Positions 1 through 7,300 of a stretch of DNA of 23,271 nt are shown here, piece after piece. Both the position numbers and the translations under genes were made by a program. Source of the DNA: an uncultured Bacteroides sp. (GTDB taxonomy: Bacteria; Bacteroidota; Bacteroidia; Bacteroidales; Bacteroidaceae). Location of the stretch: the NCBI RefSeq assembly GCF_900547205.1, contig NZ_URFY01000062.1, positions 1 through 23,271 of the forward strand. The letters run 5' to 3'. Under the pieces are notes generated by a model that was given only the letters and a program-made list of their open reading frames with translations, was not told the DNA's origin and made no database searches. Numbering within the stretch: position 1 is the stretch's first letter; every line of letters starts with the position of its first letter.

Positions 1-111
1 AATGCCTTTGCCGAATCATTCAATGCGAAAATCAAGGCATTTCGTGCACAGTTTAGAGGAGTGAGAGATATACCATTCTTTATATTTAGACTATGCAAAC
101 TATGTGTGTGA
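1..111 (+). CDS. C-terminal end of an IS transposase, probably ISL3 family (partial)
   Basis: The plus-strand frame is open from base 1 to a TGA at 109-111 and encodes 36 residues. It contains NAFAESFNAKIKAFRAQFRG, followed by a stretch reading RDIPFFIFRLCKL. The E-S-F-N-A-K-I-K-A-F-R pattern is what I know from the last part of the DDE domain of ISL3-type transposases in Bacteroides, where the E is the third catalytic acid and the gene ends shortly after. Only the C-terminus lies in the window, so I cannot tell whether the element is intact. The downstream probable inverted repeat at 130-147 supports an IS end here. Confidence 0.7.
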   Translation, partial: NAFAESFNAKIKAFRAQFRGVRDIPFFIFRLCKLCV

Positions 112-129
112 GCTTTTAACAGAACTACA

Positions 130-147
130 GGGTTTTCGACTTGACCC
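130..147 (+). repeat. Probable right inverted repeat of the IS
   Basis: GGGTTTTCGACTTGACCC lies 18 bases after the transposase stop. Read from outside inward it begins GGGTCAAGTCG, and its position and GG-rich tip fit an ISL3-type end. The partner repeat is outside the window, so this rests on position and general family knowledge only. Confidence 0.4.
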
Positions 148-184
148 GGTGTATGTACCTGTCTAATTTCTATTCATAAAAAGA

Positions 185-218
185 AAATTCCTCATAAACT
201 GCTGTCTATGAGGAATTT
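185..218 (-). terminator. Rho-independent terminator of the tRNA
   Basis: A perfect 12-bp stem (185-196 with 207-218, arms AAATTCCTCATA and TATGAGGAATTT) encloses a 10-base loop. On the minus strand it is followed by a T-rich run (TCTTTTTATG). It lies 4 bases beyond the tRNA 3' end, so it should end the tRNA transcript. Confidence 0.8.
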
Positions 219-222
219 CCAG

Positions 223-296
223 TGGGCCATCTTGGGCTTGAACCAAGGACCTCCAGATTATGAGTCTGTTGCTCTAACCAACTGAGCTAAAAGCCC
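223..296 (-). tRNA. tRNA with CAU anticodon (Met elongator, or Ile2 after lysidine modification)
   Basis: The reverse complement folds as a 74-base cloverleaf. It has a 7-base acceptor strand GGGCTTT, U8-A9, a D stem GCTC/GAGC with loop AGTTGGTTA, an anticodon loop CTCATAA, a variable loop AGGTC, a T stem CTTGG/CCAAG with loop TTCAAGC, and discriminator A. No CCA is encoded, as is common in Bacteroides. Two positions do not pair in a standard way: U6-U67 in the acceptor stem and A27-G43 at the top of the anticodon stem; U5-G68 is a wobble. A CAU anticodon alone cannot separate tRNA-Met from tRNA-Ile2, so I leave the identity open. A promoter at 324-355 and a terminator at 185-218 bracket it as a single transcription unit. 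Confidence 0.9.
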
Positions 297-323
297 GATG
301 TATCCATTTACGGGATGCGGTGA

Positions 324-355
324 CAAAAGTAGTATTTTCTCTCGAATTATGCAAA
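324..355 (-). promoter_or_regulatory. Bacteroides-type promoter for the tRNA
   Basis: On the minus strand a -33 box TTTG (352-355) is followed after 20 bases by a -7 box TACTTTTG (324-331). This matches the Bacteroides primary sigma factor consensus TTTG/TAnnTTTG with its usual 19-21 base spacing. Transcription would start roughly 20 bases before the tRNA 5' end. It lies beyond the end of the DUF4491 gene, so the tRNA can be transcribed independently. Confidence 0.7.
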
Positions 356-387
356 TCCTTTTCGAAAAAAACTGCAATGCGTTGTTT

Positions 388-699
388 TTAAAACTTATAC
401 TTGCGTTTTGGATTTTTGGGAAACCAGCCCTTTTGTACCCGTTCTTCCTGTTCGAAGACTTCCTTTATCGTCCAGAACGAGGAGAAAGCAAACACTCCCA
501 GCAAGGAGGACCAGATAACGTTGTCGATGCTTAATGAGGCTGCTACACCCGCTATGCCTAGCACCAGGAATATCCACCAGCACCTTGTGCCCCAGTGATA
601 TTCGGCCTTTACCACGACGGGGTGAAAAAGACCAATAATCAAAAAGGTACAGACTCCGATAAATAGTCCTGCGAGATGATATTCGTTTAGAAACTCCAT
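388..699 (-). CDS. Small membrane protein, DUF4491 family
   Basis: A 103-residue protein starting MEFLNEYHLAGLFIGVC. Three hydrophobic segments are visible, at about residues 9-30, 40-57 and 60-77. They are followed by a charged cytosolic-looking tail rich in K, R and E (KEVFEQEERVQKGWFPKNPKR). The motifs LFHPVVVKAEYHWGTRCWW and SLLGVFAFSSFW are those I recognise from the DUF4491 family of Bacteroidota inner-membrane proteins; the function is unknown. It starts 5 bases after the stop of the Lrp-type gene, so the two are almost certainly cotranscribed. No own promoter box is evident. I assign no function beyond membrane localisation. Confidence 0.85.
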   Translation of the reverse strand: MEFLNEYHLAGLFIGVCTFLIIGLFHPVVVKAEYHWGTRCWWIFLVLGIAGVAASLSIDNVIWSSLLGVFAFSSFWTIKEVFEQEERVQKGWFPKNPKRKYKF

Positions 700-704
700 T
701 GCTC

Positions 705-1169
705 TTACTTCTCTACGCGAATGGGAATTTCTTTCTTGATGCTCTGTTCCAGAGAAATCAATGTCTCGGTGGCAACTACGCCCGGTATCTCTTGCATTTT
801 GTTATTCAGCAAATCCATCAGATGCTCGTTGTCGCAAGCATAAAGCTTGGTCAGCATTGTGTACGGACCTGTGGTGAAGTGGCATTCCACAATTTCCGGA
901 ATCTTCTGCAGTTCGGCTACCACCGATTTGTACATTGAGCCTTTCTCCAACTTAATGCCGACGTAGGTACACGTTCTGTAACCCAGAGATTTCGGATTTA
1001 CATGATAGCCCGAGCCTACTATGACACCCAGGTCAATCAGTCTCTGCACACGTTGGTGAATGGCTGCGCGTGACACTCCGCATTCGGCTGCTACGTCTTT
1101 GAAAGGTATGCGGGCATTCTGGGAAATAATCTCTAGGATTTGCCTGTCGAGGTTGTCTATTCTTTCCAT
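705..1169 (-). CDS. Lrp/AsnC family transcriptional regulator
   Basis: A 154-residue protein with the two-part Lrp layout. The N-terminal winged helix-turn-helix (about residues 4-62) contains LDRQILEIISQNARIPFKDV and the recognition region CGVSRAAIHQRVQRLIDLGVI. The C-terminal RAM ligand-binding and oligomerisation domain spans about 68-145 (TYVGIKLEKG, VECHFTTGPYTMLTKLY, IPGVVATETLISLEQSIK). Family members sense amino acids or other small molecules and act as dimers to octamers on DNA. The effector and targets here cannot be read from sequence. Length and start are typical. It is the first gene of a two-gene operon with the DUF4491 gene and is separated from the FKBP genes by a terminator. 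Confidence 0.92.
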   Translation of the reverse strand: MERIDNLDRQILEIISQNARIPFKDVAAECGVSRAAIHQRVQRLIDLGVIVGSGYHVNPKSLGYRTCTYVGIKLEKGSMYKSVVAELQKIPEIVECHFTTGPYTMLTKLYACDNEHLMDLLNNKMQEIPGVVATETLISLEQSIKKEIPIRVEK

Positions 1170-1209
1170 AATAATAAATTGTAATTTCCTGTTGTTATCA
1201 AATAGTAAG

Positions 1210-1217
1210 CAAATATA
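1210..1217 (-). promoter_or_regulatory. Putative -7 promoter box for the Lrp-type gene
   Basis: TATATTTG on the minus strand matches TAnnTTTG and lies about 40 bases before the start codon. No clear TTTG is present at the expected -33 spacing, so only the -7 element is supported. Confidence 0.4.
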
Positions 1218-1273
1218 GAGATTTATTTTAATTATTCTTCTTTTCTGAGAAAAAAAATAGGAAAAAGCAAAAA

Positions 1274-1302
1274 AAAGAGGTGCAATTGCTTTGCACCTCT
1301 TT
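1274..1302 (-). terminator. Rho-independent terminator after the FKBP operon
   Basis: A perfect 12-bp stem (1274-1285 with 1291-1302, arms AAAGAGGTGCAA and TTGCACCTCTTT) has a 5-base loop. On the minus strand a run of Ts follows. It lies about 30 bases beyond the stop of the lipoprotein FKBP gene and separates it from the Lrp-type gene. Confidence 0.85.
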
Positions 1303-1330
1303 CCTTTTTCTATTTAGGAAGATAACCTTC

Positions 1331-2239
1331 TTATTTCTTAGCGTCTTTTTCGATGCTTACCAACTCAACTTCGAAAATCAAAGTAGAGAACGGTTTGATT
1401 TGGGCACCTTGTTCTCTTGCACCATAAGCAAGTTCCTGAGGGATGTAAAGTTCCCATTTTGAACCTACAGGCATCATAGTCAGCGCTTCAGTCCAACCCG
1501 GGATTACTTGGTTTGCACGGAAAGTAGCCGGCTGTGTTTTGCCGTCTTTGTCTTTATGCTTGAAAGAGCTGTCAAATTCAGTACCGTCAATCAACGTACC
1601 TTTGTAGTTTACTTTCACTTTGCAAGTGTCAGCAGGAATCTCACCCTTACCTTCAGTGATTACTTTGTATTGCAGACCGCTAGCAGTAGTTTTCACACCT
1701 TCTTTGCCTTTGTTGTCAACAAGGAATTTTTCGTTTTCTGCTTTATAGTCAGCATATTTTTCAGCCAAAGCTTTTGCTTTGATAGATTCCACTGCAGTGC
1801 GTGCATAGCCCTGAGCTTGTTCCATAGTCATCGCACCGCCTTTTTCGAGCGTACCTGCGATGAAGCCTGCCAAGAAGTTTTCTTTGCTGATAGTTTTGGT
1901 AGAGTCGCCTGCAAACAGTTCATTGTTGATGCCGGTCATCATTTGGTTCTGGATTTGCTGACCGATTTGAACACCTGCAGCATGAGCCAATTCTTTAGCC
2001 ACTTGCTTTTCAGTTTTGCTTGCGCCTTCGTTCAAACCTTTGATAAATTCTGCCATATAAGTCGTATCCACGTTCATGCGGCCTACAAGATAGTCTTTCA
2101 AACCCTGAGTTTGAGACATACCGATAGAATAAGACAGTGAATCGAGTTCTGAGTTTAAGTTTGCTTTAGGAGATTGAGCTGTGCAAGAAGCAAGACCTGC
2201 AGCAGTGGCGATAGCCATAAAAATACTAACTTTTTTCAT
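1331..2239 (-). CDS. FKBP-type peptidyl-prolyl cis-trans isomerase, lipoprotein
   Basis: A 302-residue protein. It begins with a lipoprotein signal peptide ending in the lipobox LASC (Cys19), so the mature protein is predicted to be membrane-anchored outside the cytoplasm. Residues about 28-190 form the helical FKBP N-terminal dimerisation region (LDSLSYSIGMSQTQGLK, the charged KAKALAEKYADYK helix). Residues about 195-298 are the FKBP catalytic domain, with GTLIDGTEFDSS, NQVIPGWTEAL, MPVGSKWELYIPQELAYG and a closing IFEVELVSI strand. The family speeds prolyl isomerisation and assists folding of exported proteins. It lies 19 bases downstream of a second FKBP gene and is probably cotranscribed with it. 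Its catalytic domain closely resembles that neighbour's, suggesting an old tandem duplication. Confidence 0.93.
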   Translation of the reverse strand: MKKVSIFMAIATAAGLASCTAQSPKANLNSELDSLSYSIGMSQTQGLKDYLVGRMNVDTTYMAEFIKGLNEGASKTEKQVAKELAHAAGVQIGQQIQNQMMTGINNELFAGDSTKTISKENFLAGFIAGTLEKGGAMTMEQAQGYARTAVESIKAKALAEKYADYKAENEKFLVDNKGKEGVKTTASGLQYKVITEGKGEIPADTCKVKVNYKGTLIDGTEFDSSFKHKDKDGKTQPATFRANQVIPGWTEALTMMPVGSKWELYIPQELAYGAREQGAQIKPFSTLIFEVELVSIEKDAKK

Positions 2240-2258
2240 TTTGCTTTGAAATTTTTAT

Positions 2259-2843
2259 TTATAATACTTCGAGTAATTCTACTTCAAATACCAGTGTGCT
2301 GTGGGGAGGAATCATTTCTCCGGCACCTCTTGCGCCATAGGCAAGGTCTGAAGGGATGTACAGTTTCCATTTTGCACCTTCCGACATCAGTTGCAGTGCT
2401 TCCACCCATCCCGGGATTACTTGGTTGACACCAAATACGGCAGGTTCTCCGCGTTGGATTGAGCTGTCGAACAGTGTTCCGTCGATAAGCGTGCCTTCGT
2501 AGTGGCATCTTACTTGGTCGGTAGCCTTAGGCTTTTTACCTGTGCCCTCGTTGATAACCTCGTATTGCAGTCCGCTAGGCAATGTCACCACGCCTGCTCT
2601 TTTTTTATTTTCTTCGAGAAACGCTTTTCCCTGTTCGATGCTGGCAGCGCTCATTTTTGCTTCCAGTTCTTCGAAATACTTGTTTACTATCTCGCGGGCT
2701 TCCTGATGGCTGATAGCTGTCGGATTGCCTTCCAATACGTCTTTGATTGCTTGTGCAAAGTCATCTACTGCGATGCCTTGTGCACCCATACTTGATAAGT
2801 TTTGACCTATTCCGAGGCCAATAGCATAACTGAATTTATCCAT
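2259..2843 (-). CDS. FKBP-type peptidyl-prolyl cis-trans isomerase, no signal peptide
   Basis: A 194-residue protein starting MDKFSYAIGLGIGQNL with no hydrophobic leader or lipobox, so it is predicted to be cytoplasmic. A short FKBP N-terminal helical region (about 1-85) precedes the catalytic domain (about 88-194). That domain carries SGLQYEVINEGTGKKP, GTLIDGTLFDSS, NQVIPGWVEALQLM, KWKLYIPSDLAYG and LVFEVELLEVL, the same landmarks as the adjacent lipoprotein FKBP. It is the first gene of the pair, with only 19 bases before the next start. Putative -7 boxes lie 60-85 bases upstream. The main difference from its neighbour is the loss or gain of the export signal and a shorter linker region. 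Confidence 0.93.
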   Translation of the reverse strand: MDKFSYAIGLGIGQNLSSMGAQGIAVDDFAQAIKDVLEGNPTAISHQEAREIVNKYFEELEAKMSAASIEQGKAFLEENKKRAGVVTLPSGLQYEVINEGTGKKPKATDQVRCHYEGTLIDGTLFDSSIQRGEPAVFGVNQVIPGWVEALQLMSEGAKWKLYIPSDLAYGARGAGEMIPPHSTLVFEVELLEVL

Positions 2844-2905
2844 ATAAAGTTTTTAATTGGTGATTGAAACGTATCACCTTCATGGTTTTAGTTTCCAATC
2901 AATTG

Positions 2906-2928
2906 CAAAATTATGAATCGCAAAAGTA
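2906..2928 (-). promoter_or_regulatory. Two candidate -7 boxes before the FKBP operon
   Basis: On the minus strand TACTTTTG (2921-2928) and TAATTTTG (2906-2913) both match TAnnTTTG upstream of the start at 2843. Neither has a clean TTTG at -33 spacing. Either could be the operon promoter. From 2929 to the sirtuin promoter at about 3108 I see no gene or strong structure. Confidence 0.4.
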
Positions 2929-3107
2929 CGTGTTTTATTTGAATCATTTAGTATTTGGTATTTAAAAATTCTTATATCGGTGAAAGTAATTCCCTTTTTC
3001 ATTGAAGAATTCCCTTATTTGTTCTTAAGATTTAAAGCCTACGTCGCTAAGTATAGTCGGACTTAGATAATGCCTACCAAAGTTTTCTTTTATTCGATGA
3101 TTCTGCT

Positions 3108-3115
3108 TATATTTG
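3108..3115 (+). promoter_or_regulatory. -7 promoter box for the sirtuin gene
   Basis: TATATTTG matches TAnnTTTG. A T-rich stretch (TTTTC at 3083-3087) sits near the -33 position but is not a perfect TTTG. Transcription would begin near 3122, leaving about 28 bases before the ATG at 3150 and only about 13 before the alternative ATG at 3135. Confidence 0.45.
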
Positions 3116-3149
3116 TGTATCGTAAGAATAAAGTATGGAGGAAGAGGTT

Positions 3150-3848
3150 ATGAAGAATCTGGTTATATTGACAGGTGCGGGTATGAGTGCCGAGAGTGGA
3201 ATCAGTACGTTTCGCGATGCAGGCGGGCTGTGGGACAAATATCCCGTGGAACAAGTGGCAACTCCCGAAGGGTATCGTCGCGATCCGGAGTTGGTGATTA
3301 ATTTCTATAATGAGCGGAGAAAACAATTGCTTGATGTGAAGCCGAATCGCGGTCATGAGTTGCTGGCGGAGTTGGAAAAGGATTTCAAAGTGACGGTCAT
3401 TACGCAAAATGTAGATAATCTGCATGAACGGGCCGGGAGCAGCCATATCATTCATCTGCATGGTGAGTTGACGAAGGTCTGTTCGAGCCGTGATCCTTAT
3501 AATCCTCATTATATAAAGGAGTTGCAACCGGAAGAGTATGAAGTGAAAATAGGAGATAAAGCCGGAGACGGAACGCAGTTGCGCCCCTTTATCGTGTGGT
3601 TTGGCGAGGCTGTGCCGGAGATTGAGACGGCTATCCACTATGTGGAGAAGGCGGATGTTTTTGTGATTATAGGCACTTCGCTCAATGTCTATCCGGCAGC
3701 GGGATTGCTGAATTATGTGCCGAGGGGAGCAGAGGTATATCTGATAGACCCGAAGCCGGTGGATACACATACTTCCCGTTCGATACACGTCCTTCAGAAA
3801 GGGGCTTCTGAAGGAGTGGCGGAGCTGAGACAGATGTTGGGAGTGTGA
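3150..3848 (+). CDS. cobB: NAD-dependent protein deacylase, sirtuin (CobB/SIRT5-like)
   Basis: A 232-residue Sir2 protein. The NAD-binding motif GAGMSAESGISTFRD is at residues 9-23. QNVDNLH is at 86-92, the catalytic His is H104 in HLHGEL, and VWFGE and GTSLNVYPAAGL follow. Y53 and R56 in FYNERR correspond to the Tyr-x-x-Arg pair that lets SIRT5 and E. coli CobB remove succinyl and other acidic acyl groups, so desuccinylase as well as deacetylase activity is likely. The usual zinc-binding Cys tetrad is absent; only one Cys is seen in the region after HLHGEL. I chose the ATG at 3150 because GGAGG lies at 3137-3141 with suitable spacing and family members begin MKNLVILTGAG; an in-frame ATG at 3135 would add five residues. 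The gene stands alone. Confidence 0.93.
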   Translation: MKNLVILTGAGMSAESGISTFRDAGGLWDKYPVEQVATPEGYRRDPELVINFYNERRKQLLDVKPNRGHELLAELEKDFKVTVITQNVDNLHERAGSSHIIHLHGELTKVCSSRDPYNPHYIKELQPEEYEVKIGDKAGDGTQLRPFIVWFGEAVPEIETAIHYVEKADVFVIIGTSLNVYPAAGLLNYVPRGAEVYLIDPKPVDTHTSRSIHVLQKGASEGVAELRQMLGV

Positions 3849-3860
3849 TTTCCTTTATTA

Positions 3861-4101
3861 TTATTCCAATTCTTTATCAAAGATATTGCCTTGGCGCAGT
3901 GTCTCCGATATTTCGAGTGCAGTGATACCACTGCACTCTATTCTTAATATCTTCTCCCAGTCTTCAAAGTCTACGTTCTACTTGCTTATTTGCGGGTATT
4001 GTGCAAGAAGTTTGCTGATGCGTTTAATGTCTCGTCATGCTGTGACTTTATTGATCCGTAACTGGTATTTATATCTTGCGGAATGACAATGAGTTAAACA
4101 T
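3861..4101 (-). pseudogene. Decayed small gene (about 79 codons), function unknown
   Basis: Read on the minus strand, an ATG at 4101-4099 gives MFNSLSFRKI before a stop. A one-base shift near there continues as RYKYQLRINKVTA, then an in-frame TGA, then RDIKRISKLLAQYPQISK, then an in-frame TAG. After that comes NVDFEDWEKILRIECSGITA and LEISETLRQGNIFDKELE, followed by two stops (TAATAA). The pieces read like one ordinary basic protein with one frameshift and two nonsense mutations. A good promoter lies 24 bases upstream of the ATG at 4125-4154. I do not recognise the family. The alternative is that the reading is chance; the long, protein-like last segment and the promoter argue against that. 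It converges on the sirtuin gene, with stops 12 bases apart. Confidence 0.5.
3915..3938. repeat. Perfect 10-bp inverted repeat with 4-base loop
   Basis: Arms GAGTGCAGTG (3915-3924) and CACTGCACTC (3929-3938) enclose ATAC. It lies 66 bases after the sirtuin stop and inside the decayed minus-strand gene. The T-rich stretch after it on the plus strand (TATTCTT) is weak for an intrinsic terminator, but it could still serve as a transcript end for the sirtuin gene. Confidence 0.6.
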
Positions 4102-4124
4102 CCAATTATTTTTTTAGTTTTTGG

Positions 4125-4154
4125 CAAAGATATGGCTTTAGGTGTAATAGCCAA
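4125..4154 (-). promoter_or_regulatory. Promoter in front of the decayed gene
   Basis: On the minus strand TTG (4152-4154), a 19-base spacer and TATCTTTG (4125-4132) fit the Bacteroides -33/-7 consensus. It points toward the ATG at 4101. From here to about 4250 I see no gene or strong structure; the DNA is AT-rich. Confidence 0.45.
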
Positions 4155-4255
4155 TTGATTCTTTTGAGAAAAAAACAGTGAGTCTGCATTTTAGCAAGAT
4201 TCGTCAAATATGTATTATTTCAACAATTGGAATAAATGGCATATAATAGAGACGT

Positions 4256-4290
4256 TTTGAATCAATAATTAAGATTAATTTGTATTTTTG
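4256..4290 (+). promoter_or_regulatory. Putative promoter of the HTCS regulator gene
   Basis: TTTG (4256-4259) and TATTTTTG (4283-4290) match the -33 and -7 boxes, though the 23-base spacer is a little longer than usual. The start codon follows 24 bases after the -7 box, consistent with a short leader and constitutive low-level expression of the sensor. Confidence 0.5.
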
Positions 4291-4314
4291 TAACCGAATA
4301 CTAATTAATTAAGA

Positions 4315-7300
4315 ATGAAAAGAAGGGCTATCTTTTTCTTAAGTTTATTATATATTATAATGGGTAGTGCCAAAGGCCATTATTTTAAGCATCTGGGAGT
4401 TTCAGATGGATTGTCTCAAGTTTGCATTCCCGCTATTTATCAGGATGAGTTGGGGGCGGTATGGTTGGGTACTACAGAGGGATTGAATCGGTATAATGGT
4501 AAAGATGTTAAAATTTTCCGTCCGTCGTTGGATAATGAAGGGTTGACGAATAACGAAATCAACGAATTATGTGGAGACAAGAAGGGGAAGATTTATATGC
4601 GTTCTGGTAATGATCTGATAAAATTGGATATCTACAAGGATCAATTTACATGCCTACGTAAGAATGATGTAAAAGGAATTTTCTGCAGAGAAGATACTCT
4701 TTGGATAAATACTCAAACAGGTATCTATTATTATTCAGATGAAAAGGCAGGTCTGGTTTTCATCACTCGATTACACGAAGGAGTTGGAGCGGGCGAAGCT
4801 TTATACGTAAATAATGATATGATTTGGGTCGTTACGCAAAATAATCTTGTCGCTATCCCACGCAGAAATCCAGATCAACATAAAATATTAATCTCATTCA
4901 GTAGGGGTAAATGTGTTTCAGAGGATAGCTCAGGAAATCTTTGGGTGGGCACTTGGGACGGATTGTATCGCATTTCTCCAAATCTTGAGATAACACAGTA
5001 TACAAATTCTCTAGGAAGGGGCGAATTATCGGATAATCAGGTACGATGTGTGTTGGAAGATGACTATAAACGTATTTGGGTTGGTACATTCCGTGGTCTT
5101 GATTGTTATGATCCTGCAACTAATAAATGGGGGCACTATACTCGTTATGGAGATTCATCGAATACATTGAGCCATAATTCTATTTTGTCTCTTCATAAAG
5201 ATATCCAAGGCAATATATGGGTCGGCACCTATTATGGAGGTGTTAATGTGTTTAATTCAAATAAGGTAAGCAATCATTTTTATTATGCTGAGCCATTGCA
5301 GGAAGACTGTCTCAGTTTTCCTGTCGTTGGAAAAATGGTGGAAGATAATAAGGGATATTTATGGATTTGTACCGAAGGAGGCGGTTTGAATTGTTATAAT
5401 CCGGATACTGGAATCTTTAGCCGATATCAGCATCGGGAAGGAGATGATGGAAGTGTAGGAAGTAATAATCTGAAATCAATATATTATAGAAAGAATAACA
5501 ATTGCTTATATGTCGGTTCTCATTTTGGAGGACTGTTCGTTTTGGATTTGAAGTCAAATAAAGGGCACACTCTTCATCATAAAAATGGAGATTCCACTTC
5601 TTTACCTCATGAAATTGTGAATGATGTTCAGGAGTATAAGCATGGTTTGGCTTTGCTAACACAAGCCGGTCCGGTTTTTATGGACCCTGTAACTGAGAAA
5701 TTTTCACCGCTTTCTACTGATACAACCATTCAAAAACTGGTAAATAAGAAATATGCATTTGAAACGTTTCTGATTGATAGCAAGCAGCGTATGTGGCTGG
5801 CTTCAGCTACTGGAGGAGTCATTTGTGTACATTTACTCTCTTCTACAGTAACAAGGTATATGTCTGATATTGAAAGTTTTTCTGCGATAGGGAAATTTAA
5901 AGTTGTCCATATATTTGAAGATAGTTTTGGGCGGGTCTACTTTTGCACGATAGGTTCAGGTGTATTCGAATATCAGGATAAGGAACAGGCGTTTAGGCAT
6001 TACGGCACTTCTAATCAATGTCTACCAAGTGATTATTGCTATTATATTTGCGAATCGGTAGAGGATCATCGTTTGTTTATTTTACACCGAAAGGGAATTT
6101 CTGTGTTCAACAGAGAAAAAGGAGTTGTAGAAGATACATATTATCCGTTTCATCAAACATATAGTCAGGGATCTGCCTTGTATCGAAGCAAAAATGGAAC
6201 AGTTTATATTAGTGGAACGAATGGATTAGCTTTGTTTCAAGAACAATCTTTAAATGCACCTCCTGCTGAAAGCTTTTTGAACTTTGATAAGCTATATCTT
6301 TTTAATGAAGAGATATCTCCCAATGATAAAACGGGAATCCTGACCGAAATTCTGGCCAAAACATCAGATCTATATTTGAATTATCAACAGAATAATATTA
6401 CTGTAGAATTTGCTACCTTTAATTATAATAGTGATCGGAATCGTTTGTTTGAATATTGCTTAGATGGGTTTGATAAGTCATGGACTCAAACATCTGGCAC
6501 AACAATCACCTATACAAACTTGCCTCCAGGAGATTATATATTAAAAGCGCGTCCGTTAGAGAATGAAGCGAAAAAAAAGGAAATACGTTTGAACATACAT
6601 ATTTCTGCTCCTTTCTATGCGACTGTATGGGCATACTTATTTTATTGTATTTGTTTGCTGGGGGTAATGGTTGCGTTCATCCGTTTCAAAACTAGGCAAG
6701 CAGCCTTAAAATCCTCTTTAGAGTTTGAAAGGAAGGAAAAAGAACGGATAGAAGAATTGAATCAGGTAAAATTGCGCTTCTTTACTAATATATCTCATGA
6801 GTTTCGTACTCCTTTGACTCTTATCTTAGGACAAATTGAAGTGCTGATGCAAATGGATAAGTTGGGCACAGCCGTTTACAACCGCGTTCTGCGCATTTAT
6901 AAAAATGCCTGGCATATGAGAAACCTGATTTCAGAACTTCTTGATTTCCGTAAACAAGAACAAGGCTATCTGAAACTGAAGGTTGAAGAACAGAATATTG
7001 TTGCTTTCACCCGTCAGATTTATATGTGCTTTTATGAGTATGCACAGAAGAAAGAGATTACTTATCGTTTTGATTATGTCGAAGATACAATTGCTGTCTG
7101 GTTTGATGCAATGCAGTTACAGAAAGTGGTATTTAATCTGTTGTCCAATGCATTCAAGTATACTCCTAACAAAGGAAATATTACGGTGGAGGTGAGAAAA
7201 ATATCTTCCCAAGCAGTTATTTCCGTTTCTGATAGCGGTGCTGGAATTCCTGAAGAACATATTTCGAAAATATTTGAAAGATTTTATCAAACGGATAATG

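Larger units (their letters stand above)
1..147 (+). mobile_element. Right end of an insertion sequence (left part outside window)
   Basis: This comprises the transposase C-terminus and 36 bases of non-coding DNA ending in the motif GGGTTTTCGACTTGACCC at 130-147, the likely right terminal inverted repeat. The element lies just beyond the terminator of the CAU tRNA. The left end and the target duplication cannot be seen, so the exact boundary is inferred. Confidence 0.55.

Noticed and set aside
1508..2140. Plus-strand 210-codon open frame
   Set aside because: It is antisense to the lipoprotein FKBP gene, is rich in F and C with no domain pattern, and has no promoter or start context. It is a shadow of the real gene.
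3090..3788. Minus-strand 232-codon open frame
   Set aside because: Antisense to the sirtuin gene, which has all its family motifs; the minus-strand translation shows no recognisable pattern.
3886..4086. Plus-strand 66-codon open frame after the sirtuin
   Set aside because: The minus strand of the same DNA gives a more protein-like, though interrupted, reading with a promoter, so the plus-strand frame is taken as its shadow.
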